Assembly (NCBI GenBank): GCA_019454045.1
Contig: SKCR01035582.1
Coordinates: forward strand, 16,469 to 80,468
Source of the DNA: Zanthoxylum bungeanum
Lineage: Eukaryota; Streptophyta; Magnoliopsida; Sapindales; Rutaceae
Direction: 5' to 3'
Length of the DNA: 64,000 nucleotides
Part shown: positions 39,441 to 49,423 of the stretch, one piece after another
Numbering within the stretch: the stretch's first letter is position 1
Layout: every line of letters begins with the position of its first letter
The notes under the pieces: generated by a model
Told to the model about the DNA's origin: nothing
Database searches by the model: none
What the model saw: the letters and a program-made list of their open reading frames with translations, nothing else
Program-made: the position numbers and the translations under genes

Positions 39441-39840
39441 CTTTACGCTGCGATCATTCCTCAAAGACGCAAGTCATTTGGTGCTAATATTCCAGCCCGA
39501 GGGTTTAATAATAACACCAGTGAATGGTGTACTGTGTGGGTGAACGTATTTCCCACAAGCCTTGTATCCCTTCATGTATTCCAATCACGAGTATCTCACA
39601 AGAATATTAAACATGTCTTTTCCATCCAAATAATAAACAAGAAAAGCGAACTAGTTTTATTTAAAAGGGAAAGTCTTATTCATATTCATGGGATCTACTG
39701 CCCTTCTTACAACTCTTTGAGGGTCATTTTAAGAGAGGCTCTTACTGAAACTATCTTCATCATTTTAAGAGAGGCTCTTATTTAAACTATATTCCTTAAT
39801 AACTTTGAACAACTCCGAATAATGTTCTTCTAGACCGAGC
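39441..39840. other. Non-coding stretch with a short direct repeat
   Basis: No protein is recognised. The string tcattttaagagaggctctt occurs twice, starting near 39724 and 39760, each followed by aaactat within ten bases. The plus frame at 39408-39785 has no motif that I can name and crosses the end of the repeat block. Confidence 0.5.
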
Positions 39841-40691
39841 TTTTTGGAGAATTAGGGACTGTCAAACCGAGCAACGACCATAATTTCTCTATGAGCAACT
39901 TGTTTGTCATTAGGAGGAGCTTGTATATTCTCAGCACCGACAGGTAAATACCTCCATTTACTTTCTGACGACAGTTGCTATTGGCGATGCTCGGTCATCA
40001 TGGCCGTTTGGTCTATGCACTCACTCAGCTAGTCATTCCTTATCAAATCCTCCACCTGCTCCCACAGGTCTTTACACCTTTCCGTAGTATTCCCTCTCAC
40101 ATTATGGTGCACACAATAAGCCCATTATCTCTCTTCTCAATAGGAAACCTTCTTGGGTTGGGCTAAGTCAAAAACCTTTATCAGGATTTCCCGAACTATC
40201 TAGGCTAAGGGTCTATTCAGAGGTGTGTACACTGTCCCCCCAGCAACATGGTTGACTTGGACATGCGGCCTTCTCTCTTGCACCGAATTGTTCTGAGGTA
40301 TCGGCCTGAACTCCTTCGGCCTCGAGGACCGATCTTCTTAGGTCCTAGTCTAATTCTCGTTGGTTTTTCGATCGGACTGCTCTCGATTTCTGAACATCCA
40401 TTTCTCGGGCAATCTTCTCCTCTCCCTCCATCAATAAAAACTTCCATGCCTGCTTCAGAGTTGTGGCATAATCTGGTACCTTCTGGATCCTAAAGTGAGA
40501 CCACAACCTCCCGACATTGAGGGCCTCTTTGAAACTTTCCAGCACCTTTGGGGATTCATACGCCCCGAACTTTAATACCAGGTCGTGGTATTTATTGAAA
40601 AATTTTTTCAAAGACTTATCGTCTCCCTGCTTCATCAACCTCAATAATCTGACCATTTTCCTCGGTATACAAGCCCTTTGAAGTATGACAC
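39841..40691 (-). pseudogene. Gypsy Gag fragment, truncated by the Athila-like insertion
   Basis: On minus, 40345-40691 encodes a Retrotrans_gag-like segment: MVRLLRLMKQGDDKSLKKF, an FNKYHDLVLKFGAY helix, then ALNVGRLW...TLKQAW and a Glu/Lys-rich end. Further left, with frame changes, come VAGGTVYTPLN and a decayed Cys/His stretch of the kind found before the knuckle in Tat-like Gag proteins. The first residues of the long frame (40692-40713) belong to the neighbouring LTR. No pol follows on minus; the repeat blocks come next. Confidence 0.65.
40687..40691. other. Candidate target-site sequence gacac
   Basis: Five bases left of the Athila-like LTR at 40692. The partner duplication cannot be seen because the 3' end of that element is missing. 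Confidence 0.4.
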
Positions 40692-41164
40692 TGATAAACG
40701 AAAAATTTATCAATATTTACCACCCCTTTTACTTAATATTTTGTATAATTTCTCGAGTTTTGTGAATATTTTGATGTGTTTTGTGTTATTTTGTAGATAA
40801 ATAAGATTTCAGGACTCAATGAAAGCAAATCAGGGCTAAAACAGAGAAAAATATAAGAAATGGCAAAATTATAATTTCACCAGTCGCAAAGGGCATGTTC
40901 TCTGCGTCGCGACACGCCCTAGTCACTATTCTACCCACACGCGTCAGCATGACATCATCATAATAATTCAGCTTGCCGACACCTTACGTCATCAATGACG
41001 TCAGCATTGCGATGCCAAGCCTTCACGCCTCGCGACGCTGAGCCAATAATTCTGCCGACAGCCACGTGTCATCATCTTGTCAAAGCCGCGTACACGTGAC
41101 AAGAATCAACGGCGCGTTGGGACACACAAGCTTCATGCGTCGCGATGTATAGAGCCAAATTTTG

Positions 41165-41175
41165 CCTATAAATTG
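41165..41175 (+). promoter_or_regulatory. TATA box of Athila-like LTR A
   Basis: CCTATAAATTG lies about 475 bases into the LTR. The minus-strand sister has CCTATAAATTC at the matching place (56475-56485). Conservation between the copies supports a real core promoter. Confidence 0.7.
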
Positions 41176-41423
41176 AGGCCGATTTCATTTGAAAATTTCA
41201 TACATTCTTTTGGGGATTTCTTTAGGAATACTAAGAAGATTGTATCTTGTTTGTTTATTTACAGATTTCTTGTATTTAATTTTTATTTTAAGCAATGGAT
41301 CTTTCTTTATTTTACTTTAAAGAATGAGTATGTAACTTCCCCCTGCTGGGGTGAAAGGTAAAGCTTTTATTATTATAATTTAGATTAATCTCCTTTAGTT
41401 ATAAATATAAACTATATTAAAAC

Positions 41424-41570
41424 CTGACTTAATGAGATACCGTCTTTATGGTCGGTTGGACGTAATTAAAATTGATTTTAACCTGACTTAATTGGATACC
41501 GTCTTTATGGTCGGTTAGAATTAATTAAAAATCTGACTTAATCAGGATACCTCCTGTATGGTCGGTTGGT
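41424..41570. repeat. Short tandem repeats inside LTR A
   Basis: Three units of roughly 50-60 bases share CTGACTTAAT...GATACC...TATGGTCGGTT. The matching region of the other LTR (55935-56170) has more and more varied units. The number and sequence of units differ between copies, so this is the fast-changing part of the LTR. Confidence 0.8.
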
Positions 41571-42452
41571 AATGTCATGCAAATATATATATTATAATAA
41601 GTGAGATTTCTAAATTAGAAGTAATAAAAGTGGATCCTCAAACCCCAATATTTTATTTATTATTTTATTTTTTCTTTTTAATTTCCAAGTTTAATTTGTG
41701 TCATTTTCTTTATTTAAGTTCTTAGTCCTAGATATGTGTTGTAACTAAATACCGTATCTAGGGTTGCGATGAATTCCAATATCACCGGTTTATAAGTTGG
41801 TTATTTTATGTTTTGGGTAATATATTGGTTTATTTACTGAGTCTTAAGCTTAATGCTTCTTGTTAACTGACCACTAATAAGATTAATTTGGTAAACTTAA
41901 AATAAAATTGATGAAGGAATTTTAATTTTCAGCCTTAGACTCAATAGCTCTCGATCTCACATTGGGGTAGATATCCCTTAGGTAGATTTCCTTCCAGGAT
42001 AGACATATACCTGTCAGGCGGATGTAGCCACAATTGGAACTTAATCTTAATGAATTCAGGTAACTTGGTTAAGATAGGCATATGATTAATCGAGTTATTT
42101 TGGGTGTTTGCATCTGACCATCGACAAAGGCTTTTGCATATTTTCGCGTTCTAGGTTAATAAACTGATATATTGCACAAACATGAGATAATCACTTCATT
42201 TTTAAAAGATATTGGAAAGATTCACAACCCTAGATAGCTTTATAATATTGAATTTTCCATTAATTTACTTTCGCAATATTTATTTACTTGTTTTAGATAA
42301 AAATCACCATTCAACCAACAATCAATCAATTAGATACTTGTAGACATTTGGCTTTAATAAATTAATAGCTTAGGTATTAAGTCCTCGTGGGATTGATACA
42401 TTTTATACTACTTGAGCGATACGTGCGCGTGCGTTACGTATGATCAAGTTTT

Positions 42453-42470
42453 TGGCGCCGTTGCCGAGGA
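42453..42470 (+). other. Primer-binding site, tRNA-Asp
   Basis: TGGCGCCGTTGCCGAGGA is complementary to the 3' end of plant tRNA-Asp(GTC), with one mismatch near the end. Use of tRNA-Asp is characteristic of Athila elements, and the site confirms the LTR end at 42446. Confidence 0.9.
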
Positions 42471-42582
42471 CTTATTTATCTTTCACTATTAATTTTGAGG
42501 TTAGATACTTTACTTGTGTCTAATTTATTTTTAATAATTATTTTTATTTTATTGTGTTTCAGGTTCTCAGCCACTATTAATA

Positions 42583-44097
42583 TTGAGAAGAACCAGAAGC
42601 TTTGAAATCCATCCACTTGACCCAGAAATTGAAAGAACATTCAGACAGTTGAGAAGGGAAAGGCGAAAAGGCCAAGAAGCACTAATCAACATGAAAAATC
42701 AAGAACCTGAACCTTTGGAAGTTGCAATACCAATTCCCATTCGATATAGAACTATTCCGGTGGTTGACAACTTCATATCATGCATCGTACTTCCTCCCTT
42801 ACTAACAAATACGTGTGACATCAAAACATGCATTCAGATGATACAACAATCGGTTCATTTCGGTGGGAGTGAAACTGAAGATCCTAATGCCTACATCAAC
42901 AAATTCCTGGAAGTTTGGGGCACATTCAATTATAATTGAGCAGCAGAAGAAGCAATGAGACTGTGTGTGTGCCCATACTCCTTGAAAGACAGAGCTAAGG
43001 CTTGACTACATTCACTACCAGCAGGTTCTATCACAACTTGGAACAATCTTGCCACCAAATTTCTTGCAAAATATTTTCCCCCAGCCAGAACAGTAAAGCT
43101 AAGGAATGACATCACATCCTTTGTGCAACATGACTCAGAATCCCTCTACGAAGCTTGGGAAAAGTACAAGGAATTGTTCTGAAAATATCTTCACCATGAG
43201 ATTGCAAAGTGGCTACAAGTCCAAACCTTTTACAATGGACTTTATGGACTAATGAGAACCACAATAGATGCTGCTGTTGGAGGAGCTTTAATGGCAAAAG
43301 GAGAAGATCAGGCCTGGGACTTAATTGGAGAAATGGCCAACAACAATTCATTGTAGCCAACAAAAAGGAGAATGATCCAACGAATAGCAGATATTCACAA
43401 AGTAGGAGCCAACACAACAATGAATGACAAGCTGGATCAGATTTGCAAATGCGTGGAAACACTTATCACGCAAGTTGTGAACATAACAGGTTCCACAAGT
43501 TCACCATATGAAGGAGCACTAGAGGCGGAATCTTACAACCAACATGATGAAATGGTGAATTATGCCATTAATTTTAACAGAAAGGGAAACAATCCATATT
43601 CCAACACCTACAACCCAGGTTGGAGGAATCATCCCAATTTCGCATAGAGCAACAATTCTGGACAAAGGAACAATCCATCACTCGGATTCCAACAATAGAA
43701 CAAAGGCCAGGAATATGAAAAGAAGCCAGAAATAGAAGATTTTCTTACAGAAATGTTCAAAAAGAAAAAAGCCAAATACGATGCTATGCTTCAAAGCCAA
43801 TCAGCTTCTATAAAGGCACTGGAAAATCAACTGGGACAACTGGCCTATGCTCAGAGTTACAGACCGCAAGGTACCCTTTCTAGCAACACAGAACCAAATC
43901 CAAGGAACAAAGGGAAGGAGCAATGTCAAGCCATCACTTTGAAAAGCGGTACTGAAATCAACAAAGATGTTGGAGTCAAATCATCAACTGAGGAAGTTCC
44001 AAAAGAAAGCAGCAAAGTAGAACCACTGATGGAGGAAAAAGAGGCAAATGATCGAGAAAGATTCACTCCACCTTCACCTTTTCCACAGCGTCTCTAG
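42583..44097 (+). pseudogene. Athila-like Gag, broken
   Basis: An Athila-type Gag is readable across several frames. The capsid part runs from about 42583 to 43350, with QFGG-type FGGSETEDPNAYINKFLEVW near 42870, YSLKDRAKA near 42975 and ITTWNNLATKFLAKYFPP near 43030. It then has NDITSFVQHDSESLYEAWEKY and VQTFYNGLYGL near 43220. The C-terminal part (43372-44097) has NPYSNTYNPGWRNHPNF and KALENQLGQLA. At least four in-frame stops occur, several TGA where Trp or Arg codons are expected, as CpG-type decay would give. A ttgtgtttcag|g acceptor-like site precedes the frame. Confidence 0.85.
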
Positions 44098-44830
44098 AAA
44101 CATAAACTAGACAAGGAGTTTGCTCGATTCCTGAAGATCTTCAAAAAGCTTCATATCAACATTCCATTTGCAGAAGCGTTGGAACAAATGCCCAGCTATG
44201 TCAAATTCATGAAAGATATTCTGTCACGAAAGCAGAGATTGGGAGATTACGAGACGGTAGCATTGACAGAAGAATGCAGTGCCATCATTCAAAGGAAGCT
44301 TCCCCCAAAGTTGAAAGATCCTGGCAGTTTCACCATTCCTTGCACAATATGAGAACATTACTTCAGTAAGGCTTTGTGTGATTTAAGTGATAGTATTAAC
44401 TTGATGCCTTTATCTATTTATAGGAAACTACAGATTGGAGAAGCAAAGCCCACCTCAGTTACTCTGTAACTTGCTGATAGATCGCTCACATTTCCGGAGG
44501 TGTAGTTGAAGACGTGCTTGTCAAAGTTGACAAATTCATTTTCCCAGCAGATTTCATTATCCTTGACATGGAGGAAGATAAAGATGTACCCATCATCCTC
44601 GGGAGATCATTCTTGGCTATAAGTCGAACCATAATTGATGTAAAAAAAGGTGAACTAACCATTAGGGTACTGGATCAAGAAGAAACATTCAATGTTTTCA
44701 AAGCTATGAAAATCCCGAATGAAGAAAAAGAGGAGGAATGTTTCAGAATTGATGTAATAGATAATAGCAATGCAAATTTCCACTGATAAACTTGAAGCTT
44801 GCATCACCAACGTGACTGACAGAGAACTTG
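44098..44830 (+). pseudogene. Athila-like aspartic protease, broken
   Basis: After Gag comes KLHINIPFAEAL, ILSRKQRLGDYETVALTEECSA and the protease core [15 protein letters not shown] near 44374. In the sister copy the same place reads ALCDLGASVNLMP, so the catalytic D-[ST]-G-type triad (DLG here) has lost its glycine. A stop (TGA) precedes the core and another follows the TSVTL segment. The flap-side sequence IILDMEEDKDVPIILGRSFLA is at 44514-44786. It is inactive as written. Confidence 0.82.
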
Positions 44831-44999
44831 ATGATGAGATTCTAGAATGTATCAACTATCTTGACAGAGCCTTTTGCTTCAGATCGACACCACAGGTGGA
44901 AAGTTTGGAACTACCAAAAAAGGAGCGAATCAAGCCCTCGATTGAAGAACCACCATAGTTGGAACTAAAGCCACTTCCGAGCCATCTCAGGTATGCATA

Positions 45000-46173
45000 T
45001 TTGGAAAACTCTTCTGATTTACCTGTGATTATTTCTCCGTCGCTAACATTGGTGCATGAAGATAAGTTATTGAGAGTGCTATGAGAGCACAAAAGATCTA
45101 TTGGCTGGACTATAGTAGACATTCGAAGCATTAGTCCATCATTTTGCATGCGTAAAATCCTGATGAACAACGAGTACAAAGCCACATTGGAGCATCAACA
45201 TAGACAAAATCCAATCATAAAGGAGGTCGTAAAGAAATAAATTATCAAATGGTTGGATGCCGACATCATTTACCCCATCTCTGACAGCACTTGGGTGAGT
45301 CCTATGTAATGTGGCCCAAGAAAAGAGGAATGAGTGTAGTCACAAATGAAAAGAACGAGCTGATTCCAACAAGGACATTAACTGGATGAAGAGTGTGCAT
45401 GGACTATAGGAAGTTGAACAAAGCAACACATAATGATCATTTTCCACTACCATTCATTGACTAGATGCTTGACAGATTGGCAGGACATGATTCTATTATT
45501 TTTTGGACGGATACTCAGGGAACAATCAGATTGCCATCGCCCAAAAGATCAAGAGAAAACCATTTTTACATGCTTGTATGGTACTTTTGCTTTCCACAGG
45601 ATGCCATTTGGACTCTGTAATGCTCCTGCCACATTTCAACATTGTATGATGGCTATATTTTCAGACATGCTGGAATAAAGTATGAAGGTTTTCATGGATG
45701 ATTTTTCTGTGTTTGGAGACTCTTTCGACCACTGCTTGCAAAATCTAGAAAAAGTGTTACAAAGATACGAAGATACCAACCTGATACTCAACTGGGAGAA
45801 ATGCCACTTCATGGTGCATGAAGGCATTATCCTGGGACATCAGATCTCACAAAATGAAATCGAGGTAGACAAAGTAAAAATTAAGACAATAGAAAAACTA
45901 CCTCCATCATCATCTGTCAAAGGGATTTGCAGTTTTCTCGGACGTGTAGGATTTTACAGGAGATTTATCAAAGACTTCTCCAAGATTTCTAAACCTCTAT
46001 GCAATCTGCTGGAGAAAGACGCATCTTTCAACTTCATCAAAGAATGCCACCATGCATTTGAAATCTTGAAACATAAGCTGGTCTTCACCCCCATCATAGT
46101 AGCACCAGATTGGATGCTTCTATTTGAGGTGATGTGTGATGCTAGTGATTTTGCTGTAGGTGTAGTTTTGTGA
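45000..46173 (+). pseudogene. Athila-like reverse transcriptase and start of RNase H, broken
   Basis: The N-terminal fingers near 45100-45430 are interrupted by stops. From 45433 to 46173 one frame holds RMPFGLCNAPATFQ, the FMDD active-site box (near 45694), [41 protein letters not shown] and the RNase H start [12 protein letters not shown]. There is a single TAA at 45679. FMDD instead of YVDD is usual in Athila/Tat elements. Confidence 0.88.
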
Positions 46174-46560
46174 CAACGCAAAGCGAAAAGTTTCCACACC
46201 ATTTACTACTCCATGAGAACTTTAAATGAAGCACAACTTAACTACACAACAACTGAAAAAGAGTTGCTCGTAGTTGTGTTTGCTTTTGATAAATTTCGCT
46301 CCTATCTGCTAGGTCCCAAAGTGGTGGTTTACACAAATCATTTAGCAATCAAATACCTGATTGCAAAGAAAGATGCCAAGCCCAGATTGATCCGTTGGGT
46401 GCTTCTGGTTCAAGAATTTGACGTGGAGATCTGAGACAAGAAAGAGACAGAAAACCAAGTGGCAGATCACTTATCGAGGGTCGAGAATGGAGAACCAGCT
46501 GGCAATAAACTGACAATCAAAGAAACTTTCCAGATGAATAGTTATTTGCCATCAAGCAGC
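46174..46560 (+). pseudogene. Athila-like RNase H, broken
   Basis: The frame resumes after a TGA with [34 protein letters not shown] (catalytic Glu in TEKE) and [12 protein letters not shown]. In the sister copy the latter has YTDH, so the third acidic residue (Asp) is Asn here. A TGA stands in FDVEI*DKK near 46434. Confidence 0.82.
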
Positions 46561-47875
46561 AGAAGTCCATTGGTATGCTGACTATGTAAATCACATAGTA
46601 TCGGGAAAATGGCCGTTGGAATAGACACATCAGCAAAAAAAGAAATTCTTCAAAGAAGTCAAACACTATGTCTGAGATGAGCTGTAGCTATTCAAACATT
46701 GTGCTGATCAATTATTGAGACATTGTGTACCACAAGAGGAGGTCAATAGTGTCTTACAACATTGTCATCAATCACCATATGGCGGAAACTTCAACGATGA
46801 TAAAACTGCAGCCAAAGTTCTACAATCAGGTTTGTTCTGGCCCACTCTGTTTAAAGATGCCTACTTATTTGTTCTTCAATGTGATAGGTGCCAGAGAACT
46901 TGAAATATTTCGAGGAGAAATGAAGGACCTCTTCAAAGAATTCTCGAAATGTAGATATTTGATGTATGATGGATTGATTTTATGAGACCCACCATTTGGA
47001 AACCTGTACATTCTGGTTTCAGTAGACTACGTCTCCAAATGGGTTGAAGCAACAGCACTGCCATCAAATGATTCAAAAGTGGTGATAAAATTCTTTAAAA
47101 AGAATATTTTCACTCGCTTCGGAACACCTTGGGCAATTATCAGTGATAGTGGCACACACTTCTACAACAGATACTTCGATGTACTCCTATCCAAATATGG
47201 AGTTACTCATAAAATTTCCACTGCTTACCATCCGCAGTCAAATAGACAGGTTGAGGTTTCAAACAGAGAGATCAATAGAATATTGGAGAGAATCATTGGA
47301 TAATAAGGAGGGACTGGTCTACAAAACTGGATGACGTATTATAGGCCTACCAGACAGCTTACAAGACACCCACTGGTATGTCCCCATATCGAATAGTGTT
47401 TGGAAAAGCATGACGTCTGCTTGTGGAGCTTGAACATAAAATGTACTGGGCACTGAAGAAGTTAAATCTTGATCTACAAGTAGGAGGAGAGAAAAGGCTC
47501 CATCAACTGAACGAATTGGAGGAATTTCACCTAGAGGCTTATGAGAATGCCAAACTGTATAAAGAAAAGACCAAGAAATGGCATGATAAAAATATAGTGC
47601 ACAGACAACTGGAACTAGAGCAGCGGGTATTATTATACAACTCAAAATTGAAAATTTTCCCTGGGAAGCTAAAATCACGGGGGTTAGGTCTATTTTTAAT
47701 CACCCAAGTTTTACCATATGAAGCCGTTGAGTTACATGATCCAACGCCAATGATATATTCAAAGTTAACAGGCAGCGTGTCAAGCACCACTGGGGAGAAT
47801 CACTTGAGCGACAAAAAGAAAGTCTCACACTTGCAAATCCAGTCTAATGTTCGGGTAGTCATGTCTAGCTGACGA
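46560..47875 (+). pseudogene. Athila-like integrase, broken
   Basis: The zinc-binding part is at about 46731-46900 (HCHQSPYGGN... CDRCQRT). The first catalytic Asp is in IDFM near 46970, with a TGA two codons before it. The second Asp (ISDSG) and the catalytic Glu (RQVEVSN) are in the open frame 47079-47303. C-terminal sequence (47423-47872) includes [31 protein letters not shown] and a KLKSRGLGLFLITQVLP segment. Frameshifts occur near 46905 and 47305. It is inactive as written. Confidence 0.87.
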
Positions 47876-47954
47876 CATTAAACTTAGCGCTAGTAGGGAG
47901 GCATCCCATGCAATTTGTGTATATATATTGAGATTTGGTGTGTTTTATTTTTGT

Positions 47955-47972
47955 GTGTTTAATTTTTCTAGG
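47955..47972 (+). promoter_or_regulatory. Acceptor-like splice site before the accessory ORF
   Basis: A T-rich run ending TTTTTCTAG|G lies 14 bases before the first ATG. The minus-strand element has TTTTTACAG|G in the same position (about 59980-59995), and both are followed by gttaagtca. Athila env-like genes are thought to be made from spliced RNA, so this fits expression of the downstream ORF from a subgenomic transcript. Confidence 0.5.
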
Positions 47973-47985
47973 TTAAGTCACAGAC

Positions 47986-48351
47986 ATGATGGAAGACGTT
48001 CTGACAAATCTTCACAAACGTTTTCCTTCTCTCCCTCAAAACTCTCTTATGAAAGTCTACAAAGCTCGCATTGAACGAATGAGACTTCTGATGATCAAAG
48101 GTATTCCTAATGACATTCGTTGGATTATTGAAGCACGAGTTCGATTGGCAGTTGAGTCATCTGACTCTTTTGTTTCTTTTCTGCTTGGTTTAGGAAAAAA
48201 CACATATGCTAAGAAAAGAAGAGCTAAAAGATTAGGTGTTTGCTATAAATGTGCACACATGACATGTAATACTCGTTGTCATTCTTTAGGAATGGTGTCT
48301 AATAACCACAGAGATAAAATTAAATTCATTAGGGATGGCATGAGAGTATAG
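47986..48351 (+). CDS. Accessory ORF A: cysteine-rich, plant-virus CRP-like protein
   Basis: An intact frame of 121 codons (a second ATG three bases on gives 120) lies downstream of integrase. It has an amphipathic, basic N-terminal half, then YAKKRRAK (residues 73-80 from the second ATG) and cysteines at 85, 88, 93 and 97 (C-x2-C-x4-C-x3-C), ending with KIKFIRDG. The basic stretch plus Cys motif plus final FI..G element resembles the cysteine-rich nucleic-acid-binding proteins of carlaviruses and relatives (PF01623-type), several of which suppress RNA silencing. This is recognition by eye and is not a database match. About three quarters of residues are identical to the minus-strand copy, although pol of this element is full of stops. 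The activity and its loss or retention are unknown. Confidence 0.7.
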   Translation: MMEDVLTNLHKRFPSLPQNSLMKVYKARIERMRLLMIKGIPNDIRWIIEARVRLAVESSDSFVSFLLGLGKNTYAKKRRAKRLGVCYKCAHMTCNTRCHSLGMVSNNHRDKIKFIRDGMRV

Positions 48352-48601
48352 TCTTTAGATGACATATCATTGACTTTTGAGACGCATCCTAGTGGATATA
48401 TGTATCACGCAATTCACATGTTACATATACGGTTTCGAAACAACAATTAAGTCTTGAGAATCTGACTTTAAAAGACATTGTTTGCCAATTTATAATAAAA
48501 TTGTATGGGAAGCTTGTCTCTGACGTATAGATGTCATTCAAGCCATTACTATTTGTACATATTATTTCTTTGTCTTTAACTAATAATTGTGATTTATTAT
48601 T
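48352..48601 (+). pseudogene. Conserved coding-like extension after the accessory ORF stop, then truncation
   Basis: Directly after the TAG the same frame continues SLDDISLTFETHPSGYMYHAI, and the minus-strand copy has an alignable continuation after its own TAG (59423-59603). Here it decays after about 35 codons. The match to element B ends near 48597, where DNA of another gypsy element starts. The LOG-type gene and 3' LTR expected downstream are missing. Confidence 0.6.
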
Positions 48602-49423
48602 AGTATGTACCACCACAGTATATACCGCAAGATGAAGAGGAAGCTGAAAATGAGTTTGATGATTTTGATGGTCTTGATGATGTTGAGGAGAGATTTCAGC
48701 CTGGGCATGATAGGAGGCCTAATAGGAGGTTTGATATGAGGGATAGACGGTTTGATGATAAATGTGCATTTGATGCCGGAAGAGGGGATTATGATAGGAG
48801 GGGATATGGTAGACGAGGAGATGTAGATGGTGATCTAGGTAGCATCAAGATCAAGATACCAATATTCCACGGCAAGAATGATCCTGAAGCTTATTTAAAA
48901 TGGGAAAAGAAAATAGAATTGATTTTCAACTATCATCACTACTCAGACGAGAAGAAGATCAATTTGGCAGCAATTGAGTTTACCGATTATGCTATGATTT
49001 GGTGGGATCAACTTGTCTCTACTCGGAAGAGAAATTATGAAAGACCGGTTCAGACATGGGCAAAACTTAGAGGTCTCATGAGAAAGAGATTTATACCCAG
49101 CCATTACTATATGGAATTGTATCGGAAACTACAACATCTGTATCAGGGGACCAAGAGTGTTGATGACTATTACACCGAGATGGAAGTTGCCATGATCAGG
49201 GCAAATGTAGTTGAGGATTCAGAAGCTACTATGGCACGGTTTCTAGGGGGCTTGAATAGAGAGATTGCAAACATGGTAGAGTTGCATCACTATGTTGATT
49301 TGGAGGATATGCTTCACATGGCTATCAAGGTAGAAAGGCAACTCAAGAAAAGGTCAACATCCAGATTTGGTACTCAGGCTACTTTTGCATGGAAGGGAAA
49401 ATGGGTTCTGAGACAAGCCTAGA
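48602..49423 (+). pseudogene. Gag of a second Ty3/gypsy element, frameshifted near its end
   Basis: From about 48604 an open frame (ATG at 48736) begins with acidic and Arg/Gly/Asp-rich sequence. It then gives a capsid core: SIKIKIPIFHGKNDPEAYLKWEKKIE, FTDYAMIWWDQL, RFIPSHYYMELYRKLQHLYQGTKSVDDYY and MARFLGGLNREIANMVEL. This is the Retrotrans_gag domain of plant gypsy elements with no resemblance to the Athila Gag. A one-base shift near 49400 moves the frame to the zinc-knuckle/protease part. The 5' LTR and leader are absent. Confidence 0.85.

Larger units (their letters stand above)
40692..42446 (+). mobile_element. 5' LTR of Athila-like element A, plus strand
   Basis: The 1755-base LTR starts TGATAAACG, ends TGATCA and is followed six bases later by the tRNA-Asp primer site. 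Its start (about 40735-40815) and end match the reverse complement of 55050-57196. TATA is at 41165-41175. Three imperfect repeats at 41424-41570 vary between the two copies. The plus frame 41077-41361 is inside the LTR and has no motif. Confidence 0.9.

Noticed and set aside
40345..40713. Start of the minus-strand Gag frame at 40713
   Set aside because: The first residues (40692-40713) come from the Athila-like LTR. The genuine Gag sequence begins left of 40691, so this start is an artefact of insertion.
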